Below, one piece after another: positions 8,586 through 16,922 of a DNA stretch of 64,000 bases. Position 1 is the stretch's first letter, and each line of letters starts with the position of its first letter. The notes beneath the pieces were generated by a model. That model searched no databases. It was not told where the DNA came from and saw nothing but the letters and a program-made list of their open reading frames with translations. The DNA is from an uncultured Vampirovibrio sp. GTDB lineage: Bacteria; Cyanobacteriota; Vampirovibrionia; Gastranaerophilales; Gastranaerophilaceae. The stretch is from NCBI GenBank assembly GCA_910584405.1, contig CAJUAL010000003.1:18288-82287 (forward strand), written 5' to 3'. The translations under genes and the position numbers were made by a program.

Positions 8586-9362
8586 ATGGGATTTGATATT
8601 GCTATGAGAACTCCGACTTTGGAATGGAAACCGAAGTTAGGTTTTCAACAGCCTTCTTGGGCAAAGGACACGACAAAGTTGTATACATCGGAGCTGTTAT
8701 ATAGGAACAGATTTACTCCGCTTATTCAATCTGATGATGCGTTTAAGCTTCCGGGATTAACTTTAGAACGTCAATATGGAACTCAAGAGATTAAAGAACC
8801 GCAAGGCGTAAAAGATGCAGAAGCTGCTGAGGAAGCTCAAACTCCTGAAGAACCGCAAGGGACTGAAAATAAACCAGATTCAGCCGCAGGAGTCAAAGTT
8901 CAGAGCATTGATGTTGGAGATAACAACGGACGGGTTATTATTATCGTGGGAGATAATAATGTGGTGAATGTTGATGATCTTCCAAAACCTCAAGATGGCG
9001 AAGTCGGCAACGCTGACGGTTGGATAAATTACTTGAAACAGGAAGAACAGTCAATGGTTTGCCGGGATGACAGCGGAAGAACTCAAAATATTTCAGGAAA
9101 ATTTGAAACAAAAAGTTTCAATACAAACCCTGACGAGTTTACGATTACTGATAATTCATCAGGTGAAGACCATGTTTATAAATATAAAAAAGTCGGAGTA
9201 GATGACAAAGGCAGACCGATTTATACCTGCGTGTCCATGAACGGCGAGGAATTAGATTCTAATCAGTACACCTTAGTTTGGAAAGATGACGGAACTCCTG
9301 AGCTTGTTCAATATTCAAACCAAGACAACTACGGTATCGGATTACGAAAAAAACGCCCGTAG
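8586..9362 (+). CDS. Paralogue of the LysM protein, lacking LysM
   Basis: A 258-aa protein sharing with the preceding gene the SDDAFKLPGL segment and the C-terminal domain (MVCRDDSGR, ITDNSSGEDHVY, CVSMNGEE, DGTPELVQYSNQDNYG). The N-terminal LysM is replaced by an unrelated ~50 residues, and a Glu/Pro-rich linker precedes a short hydrophobic strand GRVIIIVGDNNVVNV. I chose ATG 8586 because AGGGG lies eight bases before it; TTG 8580 is two codons earlier. This is a tandem duplication with exchange of the N-terminal part. Function unknown. Confidence 0.75.
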   Translation: MGFDIAMRTPTLEWKPKLGFQQPSWAKDTTKLYTSELLYRNRFTPLIQSDDAFKLPGLTLERQYGTQEIKEPQGVKDAEAAEEAQTPEEPQGTENKPDSAAGVKVQSIDVGDNNGRVIIIVGDNNVVNVDDLPKPQDGEVGNADGWINYLKQEEQSMVCRDDSGRTQNISGKFETKSFNTNPDEFTITDNSSGEDHVYKYKKVGVDDKGRPIYTCVSMNGEELDSNQYTLVWKDDGTPELVQYSNQDNYGIGLRKKRP

Positions 9363-9380
9363 AATAAATAATAAGTATTA

Positions 9381-9410
9381 AAGAGTCGAATTTTTAATTC
9401 GGCTCTTTTT
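9381..9410 (+). terminator. Rho-independent terminator after the LysM paralogue
   Basis: AAGAGTCGAATT pairs with AATTCGGCTCTT (one wobble) around a TTT loop, followed by a T run to 9410. Confidence 0.85.
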
Positions 9411-9430
9411 GTTAACATAATTTACCCTTT

Positions 9431-9458
9431 TTGCTATTAATTTGTTTTTATGTATAAT
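9431..9458 (+). promoter_or_regulatory. Promoter of accD-accA
   Basis: TTGCTA (9431-9436), 16-base spacer, TATAAT (9453-9458), located 55 bases before the accD start and just after a terminator. Confidence 0.7.
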
Positions 9459-9512
9459 ATATTTGTAAGTAAATAAGATTTTACTAATTAGGGATATAAA
9501 AAGGTATATTAT

Positions 9513-10376
9513 ATGACAGTTCAAGATTGGTTTGAAAAGCGTAAAGAAGCTCAAATTCAAAGAAGAGCTCTTGAAGCAAGAGTCGAAATTGAAGCAAATC
9601 CGGATTTGTGGACAAAATGTGTACATTGTGATGCTCAGTTGCTTAAAAAAGATATAGAAGAAAATGATATGGTTTGCCCTGTTTGTGATTATCATTTCAG
9701 GGTTAATGCAAGAACAAGAATTAAACAGTTGTTTGATGAAGGTTCTTTTGAAGAGTTATTTTCTGAAATTAAGCCTACTGACCCGCTGGATTTTGTTGAT
9801 ACAGAATCTTATAAAGACAGATTGGAAGCTGCTCAAACCAAAACAGGCATGGATGATGCTGTTGTAACCGGTATAGCTTCTATTGAAGGTCATAAATTAG
9901 CAACTGCAGTTATGGATTTTGATTTCATGGGCGGTTCAATGGGTAGTGTTGTTGGCGAAAAAGTTACAAGAATTATTGAAAAAGCTATTGAACTTCGTTT
10001 ACCTGTTCTTGCTGTTACCTCATCAGGCGGAGCCAGGATGCAGGAAAGTGCTTTAAGTTTAATGCAGATGGCAAAAACCTCTTGTGCTTGTGCCAGACTT
10101 GATGAAGCAGGTTTGTTATATATTAACCTTATTACAGATCCGACATTTGGCGGTGTTACTGCAAGTTTTGGAACTTTGGGCGATATAATTGTCGCAGAAC
10201 AAGGTGCAAGAGTCGGTTTTGCGGGAAGAAGAGTTATTGAACAAACTATCAGACAAAAATTACCGTCTGATTTCCAAACTGCCGAATACCTTATGAAGTA
10301 CGGGCAGGTTGATGTTGTGTCTTCACGTAAAAATCTTAGAGAAACATTGTCTAATATCCTGGCAATGCATGAATAA
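9513..10376 (+). CDS. accD: Acetyl-CoA carboxylase carboxyltransferase subunit beta
   Basis: AccD, 287 aa, transfers the carboxyl group from carboxybiotin to acetyl-CoA to make malonyl-CoA for fatty acid synthesis. The N-terminal zinc ribbon is intact (C36, C39, C55, C58). The crotonase-like domain shows DFDFMGGSMGSVVGEK, TSSGGARMQE and PTFGGVTASFG, the AccD hallmarks. It is followed 12 bases later by accA; biotin carboxyl carrier and carboxylase subunits are not in the window. Confidence 0.97.
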   Translation: MTVQDWFEKRKEAQIQRRALEARVEIEANPDLWTKCVHCDAQLLKKDIEENDMVCPVCDYHFRVNARTRIKQLFDEGSFEELFSEIKPTDPLDFVDTESYKDRLEAAQTKTGMDDAVVTGIASIEGHKLATAVMDFDFMGGSMGSVVGEKVTRIIEKAIELRLPVLAVTSSGGARMQESALSLMQMAKTSCACARLDEAGLLYINLITDPTFGGVTASFGTLGDIIVAEQGARVGFAGRRVIEQTIRQKLPSDFQTAEYLMKYGQVDVVSSRKNLRETLSNILAMHE

Positions 10377-10388
10377 GGAGTATTAAGT

Positions 10389-11342
10389 ATGGCAACGGTT
10401 TTGGATTTTGAAAAACCTATATTGGAAATTCAAGAAAAAATTGAGGAATTGAAAAAAATGAGTTTGGAGTCCGGCATGGATTTAAATAAAGATATAGAAG
10501 TTTTGGAACAAGAAGCAGAGGATTACAAAAAAGAGTTATTCTCTAATCTTGATCCGACACAGAAAATGCAAATTGCAAGACATCCCGAACGTCCAAATTT
10601 TATGGATTATGTTAATAATATCTGTACTGATTTTGTAGAGATGCACGGTGACAGAGTCGGCACTGACGATAGAGCTATCGTTGGAGGTTTGGCTAAACTT
10701 GACGGGCGACCTGTTATGATTATCGGTACAATGAAGGGTAAGTCTACAAAAGAAAATCTTGAATATAATTTTGGTATGCCTCAACCTGAAGGTTATCGTA
10801 AAGCTTTGAGATTGTTTAAGCATGCTGATAAATTTAATATTCCGATTGTAACTATTATTGATACTCCTGGGGCTTATCCTGGAATTAGTGCAGAAGAGCA
10901 TGCTCAAGGTGCTGCTATTGCAACTAATTTACGTGAAATGCAGAAATTAGGAGTTCCTGTTATTGCAATAATTTCAGGGGAAGGCTGTTCTGGCGGAGCT
11001 TTAGGTTTGGCTGTTGCAAATAAAGTATATATGCTTGAGCATGCTTATTATACGGTTATATCACCTGAAGGCTGTGCGTCTATCTTATGGCGTGATGCGT
11101 CTAAAAATTTAGAGGCAGCTACAGCGTTAAAAATTACAGCTCCACATTTGATGGCTCACGGTATTATTGACGGAGATATCAAAGAACCGACTCGCGGTGC
11201 TCATACTGATTATGAAGCTATGGCAGCAGAAGTTAAGAAAACAATTTTGAATGCTTTAGATGAATTATCAGGTATGTCGAGAGAAGATTTGAGAAATCAA
11301 CGTTATGATAAGTTCCGTAAAATGGGTGCTTATTTAAGTTAG
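10389..11342 (+). CDS. accA: Acetyl-CoA carboxylase carboxyltransferase subunit alpha
   Basis: AccA, 317 aa, partner of AccD in an alpha2beta2 complex. Hallmarks seen: the N-terminal coiled helix, RPNFMDYVNNICTDFVEMHG, the oxyanion-hole region IIDTPGAYPGISAEEHAQG, and ISGEGCSGGALGLAVANKV. The gene has an AAGGAG-type ribosome-binding site in the short accD-accA gap and ends before a strong hairpin. Confidence 0.97.
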   Translation: MATVLDFEKPILEIQEKIEELKKMSLESGMDLNKDIEVLEQEAEDYKKELFSNLDPTQKMQIARHPERPNFMDYVNNICTDFVEMHGDRVGTDDRAIVGGLAKLDGRPVMIIGTMKGKSTKENLEYNFGMPQPEGYRKALRLFKHADKFNIPIVTIIDTPGAYPGISAEEHAQGAAIATNLREMQKLGVPVIAIISGEGCSGGALGLAVANKVYMLEHAYYTVISPEGCASILWRDASKNLEAATALKITAPHLMAHGIIDGDIKEPTRGAHTDYEAMAAEVKKTILNALDELSGMSREDLRNQRYDKFRKMGAYLS

Positions 11343-11351
11343 AATACTAAA

Positions 11352-11377
11352 CGGGCGAAGCTTTCAAGCTTCGCCCG
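11352..11377. terminator. Strong hairpin between convergent accA and HD-GYP genes
   Basis: CGGGCGAAGCTT and AAGCTTCGCCCG form a perfect 12-bp stem. The T-tail is weak on the plus strand (ATATTTATAT), but the position between convergent genes fits a terminator. Confidence 0.7.
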
Positions 11378-11395
11378 ATATTTATATGGTTCTTC

Positions 11396-12634
11396 TTATT
11401 TTACAATGTTAGATAAAGCGTTTACGACATCTTTGTCCCATTTTGTATTTGTTTCTGAATGCAGAATTTCCAGTGCTTTGTCTGAATCCATTGCTTTTCT
11501 GTATGGTCTATCTGATGTCATTGCTGAATATGCGTCTGCTGCGGCTATGATTCTTGAGCCTAGAGGAATTGATTGCCCTTTTAAGCCTTCAGGAGAACCT
11601 GAACCGTCAACTCTTTCTGTGTGGTATGTTATATATGGTACAACTTCTGATAAGAAGTTAATATTCATAAGAAGGTTTACACCGATATTTGTATGGTTTT
11701 GAACTTTTTGTAATTCTTCGGTTGAAAGTTTACCGTTATTTGCAAAGATTTTTTCAGGCAAAGTTATTTTACCTATATTTTGTAGTAATCCTGCATAATA
11801 AATTAAGTCAGTTGTTTTTTCGTTTAAGCCCAATTCTTTACAAATGCTTCTTGCAAGTTTTGCTGTATTCCGAGAATGAGAAACCGTGTATTGACCTTTT
11901 TTATCAACAGCGTCAGCCAAAGCTTCTACAAAGTTTTGTTGATAGTCGCATAAATCTCCGATTAGTGCTGTTAATTCTGCTCTTTCGTGTTTTAATTCAG
12001 CCTCTGAGGTTTCAGAATTTGCAATAAGTTTATTTGTTAACTCGATATTGTTTTGGAGAGTTATTGTTGTGCCTAAAAGATTTGCTATACTTATTATCAA
12101 TTCAAGATAATTGTCCATCAGTTGAGATTGATGTTTTACTTCTATCATACCGACAGGCATTGTTGAACTTTTCATTGAGATATATGTTGAATTTTCTCTT
12201 TTAATTATGTCTTCATATAGTAAATCGCTGATAGTAATATTATTTTCTTTATCTATTTGAGATGAGTTTCCAACAAGTACTATTCCGGAATCTTTGATAA
12301 GATAAATCCTGCATTCTTCAACTTCCAGCATTTGGACAATTGAATTTGCTATAGATGTATAAATTACAGACTCTTCTCCTGTTGAAAAATTAAGGACACA
12401 AAGTGTGTTTTTTGAAGAGTAAATATCTGTAAGTTCTTTAAGTTGGTTTTGGAGTCTTTCTTTTTTGTTAACAGAAGTACTTATTTTTTTTGCTAAATCT
12501 TCTGAAATTAGCGCTTCAGAAATGAAGTCGCCAAGATTAAGAGCAAACATTTCTTCAATAGGATCAGCTCCCGTTAAATATTCAGATTGACCAAATAAGG
12601 AAACTCCTGACAGTTTTTTCTCTTCTTTATCCAT
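11396..12634 (-). CDS. GAF plus degenerate HD-GYP domain protein
   Basis: A 412-aa signalling-type protein. A GAF-like segment (about residues 70-195) is followed by an HD-GYP domain (about 230-400). HD-GYP enzymes hydrolyse cyclic di-GMP using a metal site, but here the HD pair is replaced by Gln285-Asn286 (in AGLLQNIGK), the HHE motif reads HTE (338-340), and GYP reads GSP (346-348). Other domain landmarks remain: HS.N.AKLA, AADAYSAMTSDRPYR. It is therefore probably not a phosphodiesterase and may bind a ligand or partner instead. ATG 12634 is chosen because AAAGGA lies six bases upstream; an ATG 21 bases earlier has its purine run too close. Confidence 0.85.
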   Translation of the reverse strand: MDKEEKKLSGVSLFGQSEYLTGADPIEEMFALNLGDFISEALISEDLAKKISTSVNKKERLQNQLKELTDIYSSKNTLCVLNFSTGEESVIYTSIANSIVQMLEVEECRIYLIKDSGIVLVGNSSQIDKENNITISDLLYEDIIKRENSTYISMKSSTMPVGMIEVKHQSQLMDNYLELIISIANLLGTTITLQNNIELTNKLIANSETSEAELKHERAELTALIGDLCDYQQNFVEALADAVDKKGQYTVSHSRNTAKLARSICKELGLNEKTTDLIYYAGLLQNIGKITLPEKIFANNGKLSTEELQKVQNHTNIGVNLLMNINFLSEVVPYITYHTERVDGSGSPEGLKGQSIPLGSRIIAAADAYSAMTSDRPYRKAMDSDKALEILHSETNTKWDKDVVNALSNIVK

Positions 12635-12808
12635 AAATTTTCCTTTAAAATACATGCCTTCTTTTCACTTAGACGGCACATTTTAAGAAAACTTTAACGA
12701 TTTTTGAAAATATTATACTTAAGTATTAGGTCAATTAACTTTTACTTTTAGTCAAAAATACTCACATGGCTAGTTGTTTTACTTTGATATTTTAACAATA
12801 ATGAATTA

Positions 12809-13681
12809 ATGGTTAAATTAAGTATAGTTGTTCCTGTATATAATGCAGAAAAGTTTTTAGTAAAATGTGTAAATAGTTTACTGGAACAAAATGTAAGGGA
12901 TATTGAAGTAATTTTAGTTAATGATGGCTCTCGGGATAAAAGTCTTGAAATTTGTAAAGAATTTGCCAAGAAAGATTCAAGAGTGAAAGTTTTTTCACAG
13001 GAAAATTCAGGACAAAGTAAGGCAAGAAATGTTGGCATGGATGTTGCAAGCGGAGAGTTTATAACCTTTATGGATTCAGATGATTGGGTTGATGCCGATT
13101 ATTATGAAAAACTTATTGATGCAGCTGTTCGTAATGACGCTGATATTGCTTGCGGTTCAATTTTGCGGGTAAGAAAAGAATATACAAAGTTTAGAATTAA
13201 TTACAAGAAAGAAGAAGTTTTTGAAAAACCTCAAGAAAAAGTTGATGCTGCAAGAGTTCCTGATATGTGCTATGTTTGGAATAAAGTTTACAGAAAATCT
13301 TTATTTGAGCGTTTAAATTTAAGATTTATTGAGGGAATGTTTTTTGAGGATGTTGATTTTGTAACAAGAGCTGTATATTTTTCAAATAAAATAGTTACAG
13401 TTCCCGGGACTTATTATAATTATTGGACGAATGGGAATTCTACAGTAAAAACTATGATGAAGTCTGATAAAAAACGTTCAGATTCTTTACGTTCAAAAGC
13501 ATTAGTTTTAGATTTTTTCAGAGAACATAATTTAGTTTCCCGTCCAAGAAATCTTATAAGGAAAAAAACTTGTATGAAGTTTTTAGGGGTAACTATTTTA
13601 AAATCCTACGAATGGGATTCAAGAACAGTTTTTTATCTGTTCGGAGTTTTTCCTATATTTGAAACACTTTCTTATGCTTAA
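12809..13681 (+). CDS. Glycosyltransferase family 2
   Basis: A 290-aa GT-A glycosyltransferase. The family 2 N-terminus is clear: LSIVVPVYNAEKFLVKCVNS, ILVNDGSRDKS, SGQSKARNVGMD and the metal-binding FMDSDDWVD. A later EDVDF motif probably carries the catalytic base. It most resembles enzymes that extend surface polysaccharides or lipopolysaccharide, but donor and acceptor cannot be read from sequence. The short C-terminal region has no clear membrane helix. No good Shine-Dalgarno precedes the ATG. The gene is convergent with the FtsL-like gene and overlaps it by four bases. Confidence 0.9.
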   Translation: MVKLSIVVPVYNAEKFLVKCVNSLLEQNVRDIEVILVNDGSRDKSLEICKEFAKKDSRVKVFSQENSGQSKARNVGMDVASGEFITFMDSDDWVDADYYEKLIDAAVRNDADIACGSILRVRKEYTKFRINYKKEEVFEKPQEKVDAARVPDMCYVWNKVYRKSLFERLNLRFIEGMFFEDVDFVTRAVYFSNKIVTVPGTYYNYWTNGNSTVKTMMKSDKKRSDSLRSKALVLDFFREHNLVSRPRNLIRKKTCMKFLGVTILKSYEWDSRTVFYLFGVFPIFETLSYA

Positions 13682-14157
13682 TAGCCTATTGCCCAATTAA
13701 AGTTATCAGAGGCTGTTTTTATCGGGTGTTCTACTTCTTTTTGAACAGTGTTTAGTGCTGTGACTTCAATAACTTTTTCAGCTTTTTGGAGTAATTTATA
13801 TTCGCCGATTTTAGTATCAACATTGTTAAAAGACTTAAATCTGTCAAGTTCAGCTTGTAAATCCTGATTTTCAGCATTAAGTCTGACAATTTCATTATCA
13901 AGGTTGTTAAGTTTAGCTTCGTAATTCATTGCAATATAATAACTTACAAAAGTTACAGCAATTGCAATGCCAAGACAGAAACAAAGAGATTTATTAATCT
14001 TTCTTGTAACCATTTCTCTTACCGTCATTGGTTTTACTTGATAGAAAGCTCCTTCGATAACGGAATTATCTTCCTTTATCGGGTTATGAGCGTAATTGCT
14101 TTGACGATAAAGTGATTCTTGTTCTTCTATTGTAACTCTTGCTGAATTTAAATTCAT
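13678..14157 (-). CDS. FtsL-like bitopic coiled-coil protein
   Basis: A 159-aa protein with a cytoplasmic N-terminal part, one membrane helix (about residues 57-77), and a coiled coil immediately after it (EAKLNNLDNEIVRLNAENQD). It lies 41 bases downstream of rsmH, the place where the division protein FtsL sits in the dcw cluster. Topology, size and neighbourhood fit FtsL or a septum-associated DivIC-like protein. FtsL diverges fast, so identity rests on these features and not on sequence match. Confidence 0.65.
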   Translation of the reverse strand: MNLNSARVTIEEQESLYRQSNYAHNPIKEDNSVIEGAFYQVKPMTVREMVTRKINKSLCFCLGIAIAVTFVSYYIAMNYEAKLNNLDNEIVRLNAENQDLQAELDRFKSFNNVDTKIGEYKLLQKAEKVIEVTALNTVQKEVEHPIKTASDNFNWAIGY

Positions 14158-14198
14158 TCCCTAAACTACCTGCCAATAAACTTATTGTTGTAACTCTC

Positions 14199-15134
14199 TT
14201 ACCTTCGAATGCATCTTGCAATTCTTAATTTTGCGCTTCGTGAAGGTGGGTTTTCTCTTATCTCCTGCTCTGTTGCCATTATCGGTTTTTTGTTTACAAG
14301 CTCCAAAATAGGTGGAGGACAAGTACATATCATTTGGTTTTTCTCACAGTGGCAACGGGTAGAATGGTATTTAAAAACCTGTTTTACTACTCTGTCTTCA
14401 AGTGAATGAAAACTTATTACACTAATTATAGCACCAAAGTCTAATAAATCCAACACTTCATTTAATGTATTTTTTACATTTTGTAACTCTTGATTTACCT
14501 CTATTCTGATAGCCTGAAACACTCTGGTGGCAGGGTGTATGGAGGATTTTACTTTTGGAGTGGAGTCGATAATAATTTGGGCTAATTCTGTTGTCGTATT
14601 TATTATTTTATTTCTTCGATAGTTGACTATTGCCTTGGCAATTCTTTTAGAAAAACGCTCTTCTCCGTATTCTGAAAAGATTTTTACAAGTTCATCTTCT
14701 GAGTATTTATTTACAACATCATACGCTGAAAAATCAGAATCCATATTAAAACGCATATCTAAGGGTGCTTCTTTCATGAACGAAAATCCGCGTTCTTGTT
14801 TCGTTAATTGGTGGTATGAAGCCCCTAAATCAAACAAAACCCCTCCTGTAATTTTTTTTATGCCAAGATTTTTCATAACTTCTTTTATATTGGTATAAGA
14901 ACTTTTTACAATAGTAAGATTTTTATAGTCTTTTAGCCTTTCAGATGAGGCATCAATTGCGTCCTGGTCGATATCAAACGCTATAAGTTTCCCTTCCGGA
15001 GAAACTCTTTTTAATATAAGCTCGCTGTGTCCGCCGCCGCCTAAGGTACAATCAACATATATAAGCCCGTTTTTGCATTCAAGTGCGTCAACAGCTTCAT
15101 TTTTCATAACCGTGTAATGTTTAAAATCGCTCAT
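14199..15134 (-). CDS. rsmH: 16S rRNA (cytosine1402-N4)-methyltransferase RsmH
   Basis: RsmH (MraW), 311 aa, SAM-dependent methyltransferase acting on the ribosomal P-site nucleotide C1402. Seen: HYTVMKNEAVDAL, the SAM-binding YVDCTLGGGGHSELIL, GGVLFDLGASYHQL and RGFSFMKEAPLDMRFN (motif DMR), and the catalytic-region SFHSLEDRVVKQVF. The C-terminus ends PPSRSAKLRIARC, typical of the family. An FtsL-like gene follows; the rest of the dcw cluster is absent here. Confidence 0.96.
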   Translation of the reverse strand: MSDFKHYTVMKNEAVDALECKNGLIYVDCTLGGGGHSELILKRVSPEGKLIAFDIDQDAIDASSERLKDYKNLTIVKSSYTNIKEVMKNLGIKKITGGVLFDLGASYHQLTKQERGFSFMKEAPLDMRFNMDSDFSAYDVVNKYSEDELVKIFSEYGEERFSKRIAKAIVNYRRNKIINTTTELAQIIIDSTPKVKSSIHPATRVFQAIRIEVNQELQNVKNTLNEVLDLLDFGAIISVISFHSLEDRVVKQVFKYHSTRCHCEKNQMICTCPPPILELVNKKPIMATEQEIRENPPSRSAKLRIARCIRR

Positions 15135-15160
15135 AAATCTATACTAACATAAACTGACAA

Positions 15161-15191
15161 AACAGGTACTCAAAAATTTCAAGTACCTGTT
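15161..15191 (-). terminator. Terminator hairpin downstream of the 73-aa gene
   Basis: AACAGGTACT and AGTACCTGTT form a perfect 10-bp stem. Read on the minus strand it is followed by TTTTGT. It separates the small gene from rsmH, which must then have its own promoter. Confidence 0.75.
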
Positions 15192-15219
15192 AAATCTTTT
15201 TCATACATATTAAATTTTT

Positions 15220-15441
15220 TTACATTATAAAGCCTGCGAAGCCCTCCTCATCAAATATCTCAACAAATTTATCGTACGTACAATTTACTTCTGTTCCCGT
15301 TTCATCGATGATCTGAATAATATTATTCATTTCATTTTCTTTAACATCTTGATTTGTAGAAAGAATTAAATAGCTGTTACTTTCGTTAAAAGGGTTATCT
15401 TTGTGTTCAAGTAATCTTGTTTCATCAAATTTAAATTCCAT
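15220..15441 (-). CDS. Small acidic protein, unknown
   Basis: A 73-aa acidic protein. It has a well-placed ribosome-binding site (GAGG, seven bases before the ATG) and its own terminator, so it is likely real. It reads like a small beta-rich regulator-type protein (IIQIIDETGTEVNCTYDK, then EIFDEEGFAGFIM). No known family recognised; one cysteine, no membrane segment. Confidence 0.65.
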   Translation of the reverse strand: MEFKFDETRLLEHKDNPFNESNSYLILSTNQDVKENEMNNIIQIIDETGTEVNCTYDKFVEIFDEEGFAGFIM

Positions 15442-15536
15442 ATTTAAACCTCATTTCTGTAACCGTAATTTGTATATCGGAACTTTTAATGAAAACTTTA
15501 GGAATTCAAACAATATATTTACAAATGTTTACAAAT

Positions 15537-16922
15537 TTAAAAGATTTTATACGGATTCAAGATATTATTAGGGTCAAATATTTTCTTGATTTGTCGCATG
15601 TAATCAAGAGCTCCGCCTTCTACAACGTGCGGAAGGTATGCTTTTTTCTCTAAACCGATGCCGTGTTCGCCTGAAATTGTTCCGCCTAAGGTTACTGTAA
15701 GGTGATAAATTTCAGATTTTGCGATTTTATAATGCTTGTATTCGTCTTTGTCATTATAATCAATCGGAATTTGCGGGTGAATACTTCCATCTCCTACGTG
15801 CCCTACCATACAGATATTAAGCTTGTGGCGGGTACAGATTTCTTGAATCCCTTTAACAAGTTTTGCAAGGTTTTCTCGCGGGACAATAACATCATCTGTC
15901 GTAACGTTTGGACGAAGCTTTGTACAGGCTGCCATTGAAAGTCTTCTGGCTGACCAAATATTATCTGCTTCATTTTTATTTGATGAAAATTGTATTTTTG
16001 ATGCGTTATTTTCTTTTAAAGTTTCACAAATTATGCTTCGTTGAATTTCAAGAGCTTGTTTGTAGCCGTCGATTTCAATAATTAAAGCAGCTTCTTTATC
16101 TGTCAAAAGTCCTGTCGGATAAAATCTTTCTATTGTTTGGATTGCATTTTTAGCCATAAAGTCAATTGTGGTCGGACAAACTTGTTTTTCTATTATTTTA
16201 TTTACTGCAACAACAGAATCTTCAACCGAGTCAAAATAAGCCATAATTACTTGTGAGGCTTGCGGTTTTGTAATAAGTTTCAATGTAGCTTCAACAACAA
16301 TACCAAGCGTTCCTTCTGAACCTATAAAAAGACTTCCAAGATTATATCCTGCAGCGTTTTTGATTGTATTTGAACCTGTTCTGATGAGTTTGCCGTCCGC
16401 GGTTACAACAAGCATATCAATTACATAATCCTTTGTTGCTCCGTATTTGAAACATCTTGCACCCGCTGAGTTTTGTGCAATACTTCCGCCAATTGTGGAT
16501 ACTTTTAAGTTAGACGGGTCAGGCGGGTAAAATAGTCCGATTTTTTCGACTTCTTGCTGTAATTTTCCTACAACTACTCCGGGTTGAACTTTAGCTGTCA
16601 TATTTTCAGGATTAATTTCAAGAATTTTATTCATTTTTGAAAAATTTAATATTATTCCGCCATGAACAGGAACACAAGCTCCGACAGTGTTTGTGCCTGC
16701 GCCTCTGCAAATTATTGGTGTCATGTATTTGTTTGCAATTTTGACAATTTGTTGAACCTGTTCTATTGTTTCTACAAATACGACGGCATCAGGCAGTTCG
16801 GTTTTTGCCATTATATTATTTGAGGCGTCAAGTGAATATACATATCGCTCTTCGGTTTCTGTGAGGATATTTTCTTTGGGGAAAGTTTTATTAAGTTCTT
16901 TTATTAAATTTTTAGTCAACAT
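15537..16922 (-). CDS. FAD-linked oxidase, GlcD/D-lactate dehydrogenase type
   Basis: A 461-aa member of the FAD-binding 2-hydroxyacid oxidoreductases (GlcD). The PCMH-type FAD-binding domain shows PIICRGAGTNTVGACVPVHG and DPSNLKVSTIGGSIAQNSAG, followed by LGIVVEATLKL. The C-terminal cap ends with VGHVGDGSIHPQIPID and SGEHGIGLEKK, the family's conserved His motifs. The likely reaction is oxidation of glycolate or D-lactate. In anaerobes GlcD-type subunits can work with ETF, and etfBA is about 12 kb away, but a partnership is only an inference. Its start overlaps the end of the giant coiled-coil gene by 11 bases. Confidence 0.9.
   Translation of the reverse strand: MLTKNLIKELNKTFPKENILTETEERYVYSLDASNNIMAKTELPDAVVFVETIEQVQQIVKIANKYMTPIICRGAGTNTVGACVPVHGGIILNFSKMNKILEINPENMTAKVQPGVVVGKLQQEVEKIGLFYPPDPSNLKVSTIGGSIAQNSAGARCFKYGATKDYVIDMLVVTADGKLIRTGSNTIKNAAGYNLGSLFIGSEGTLGIVVEATLKLITKPQASQVIMAYFDSVEDSVVAVNKIIEKQVCPTTIDFMAKNAIQTIERFYPTGLLTDKEAALIIEIDGYKQALEIQRSIICETLKENNASKIQFSSNKNEADNIWSARRLSMAACTKLRPNVTTDDVIVPRENLAKLVKGIQEICTRHKLNICMVGHVGDGSIHPQIPIDYNDKDEYKHYKIAKSEIYHLTVTLGGTISGEHGIGLEKKAYLPHVVEGGALDYMRQIKKIFDPNNILNPYKIF

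Noticed and set aside
10536..10907. Reverse-strand frame across accA
   Set aside because: Covered by the clear accA gene; a mirror reading of its codons.
12715..12726. Palindrome ATACTTAAGTAT between HD-GYP and glycosyltransferase genes
   Set aside because: Short AT-rich palindrome without a regulator or clear promoter near it; chance is plausible.
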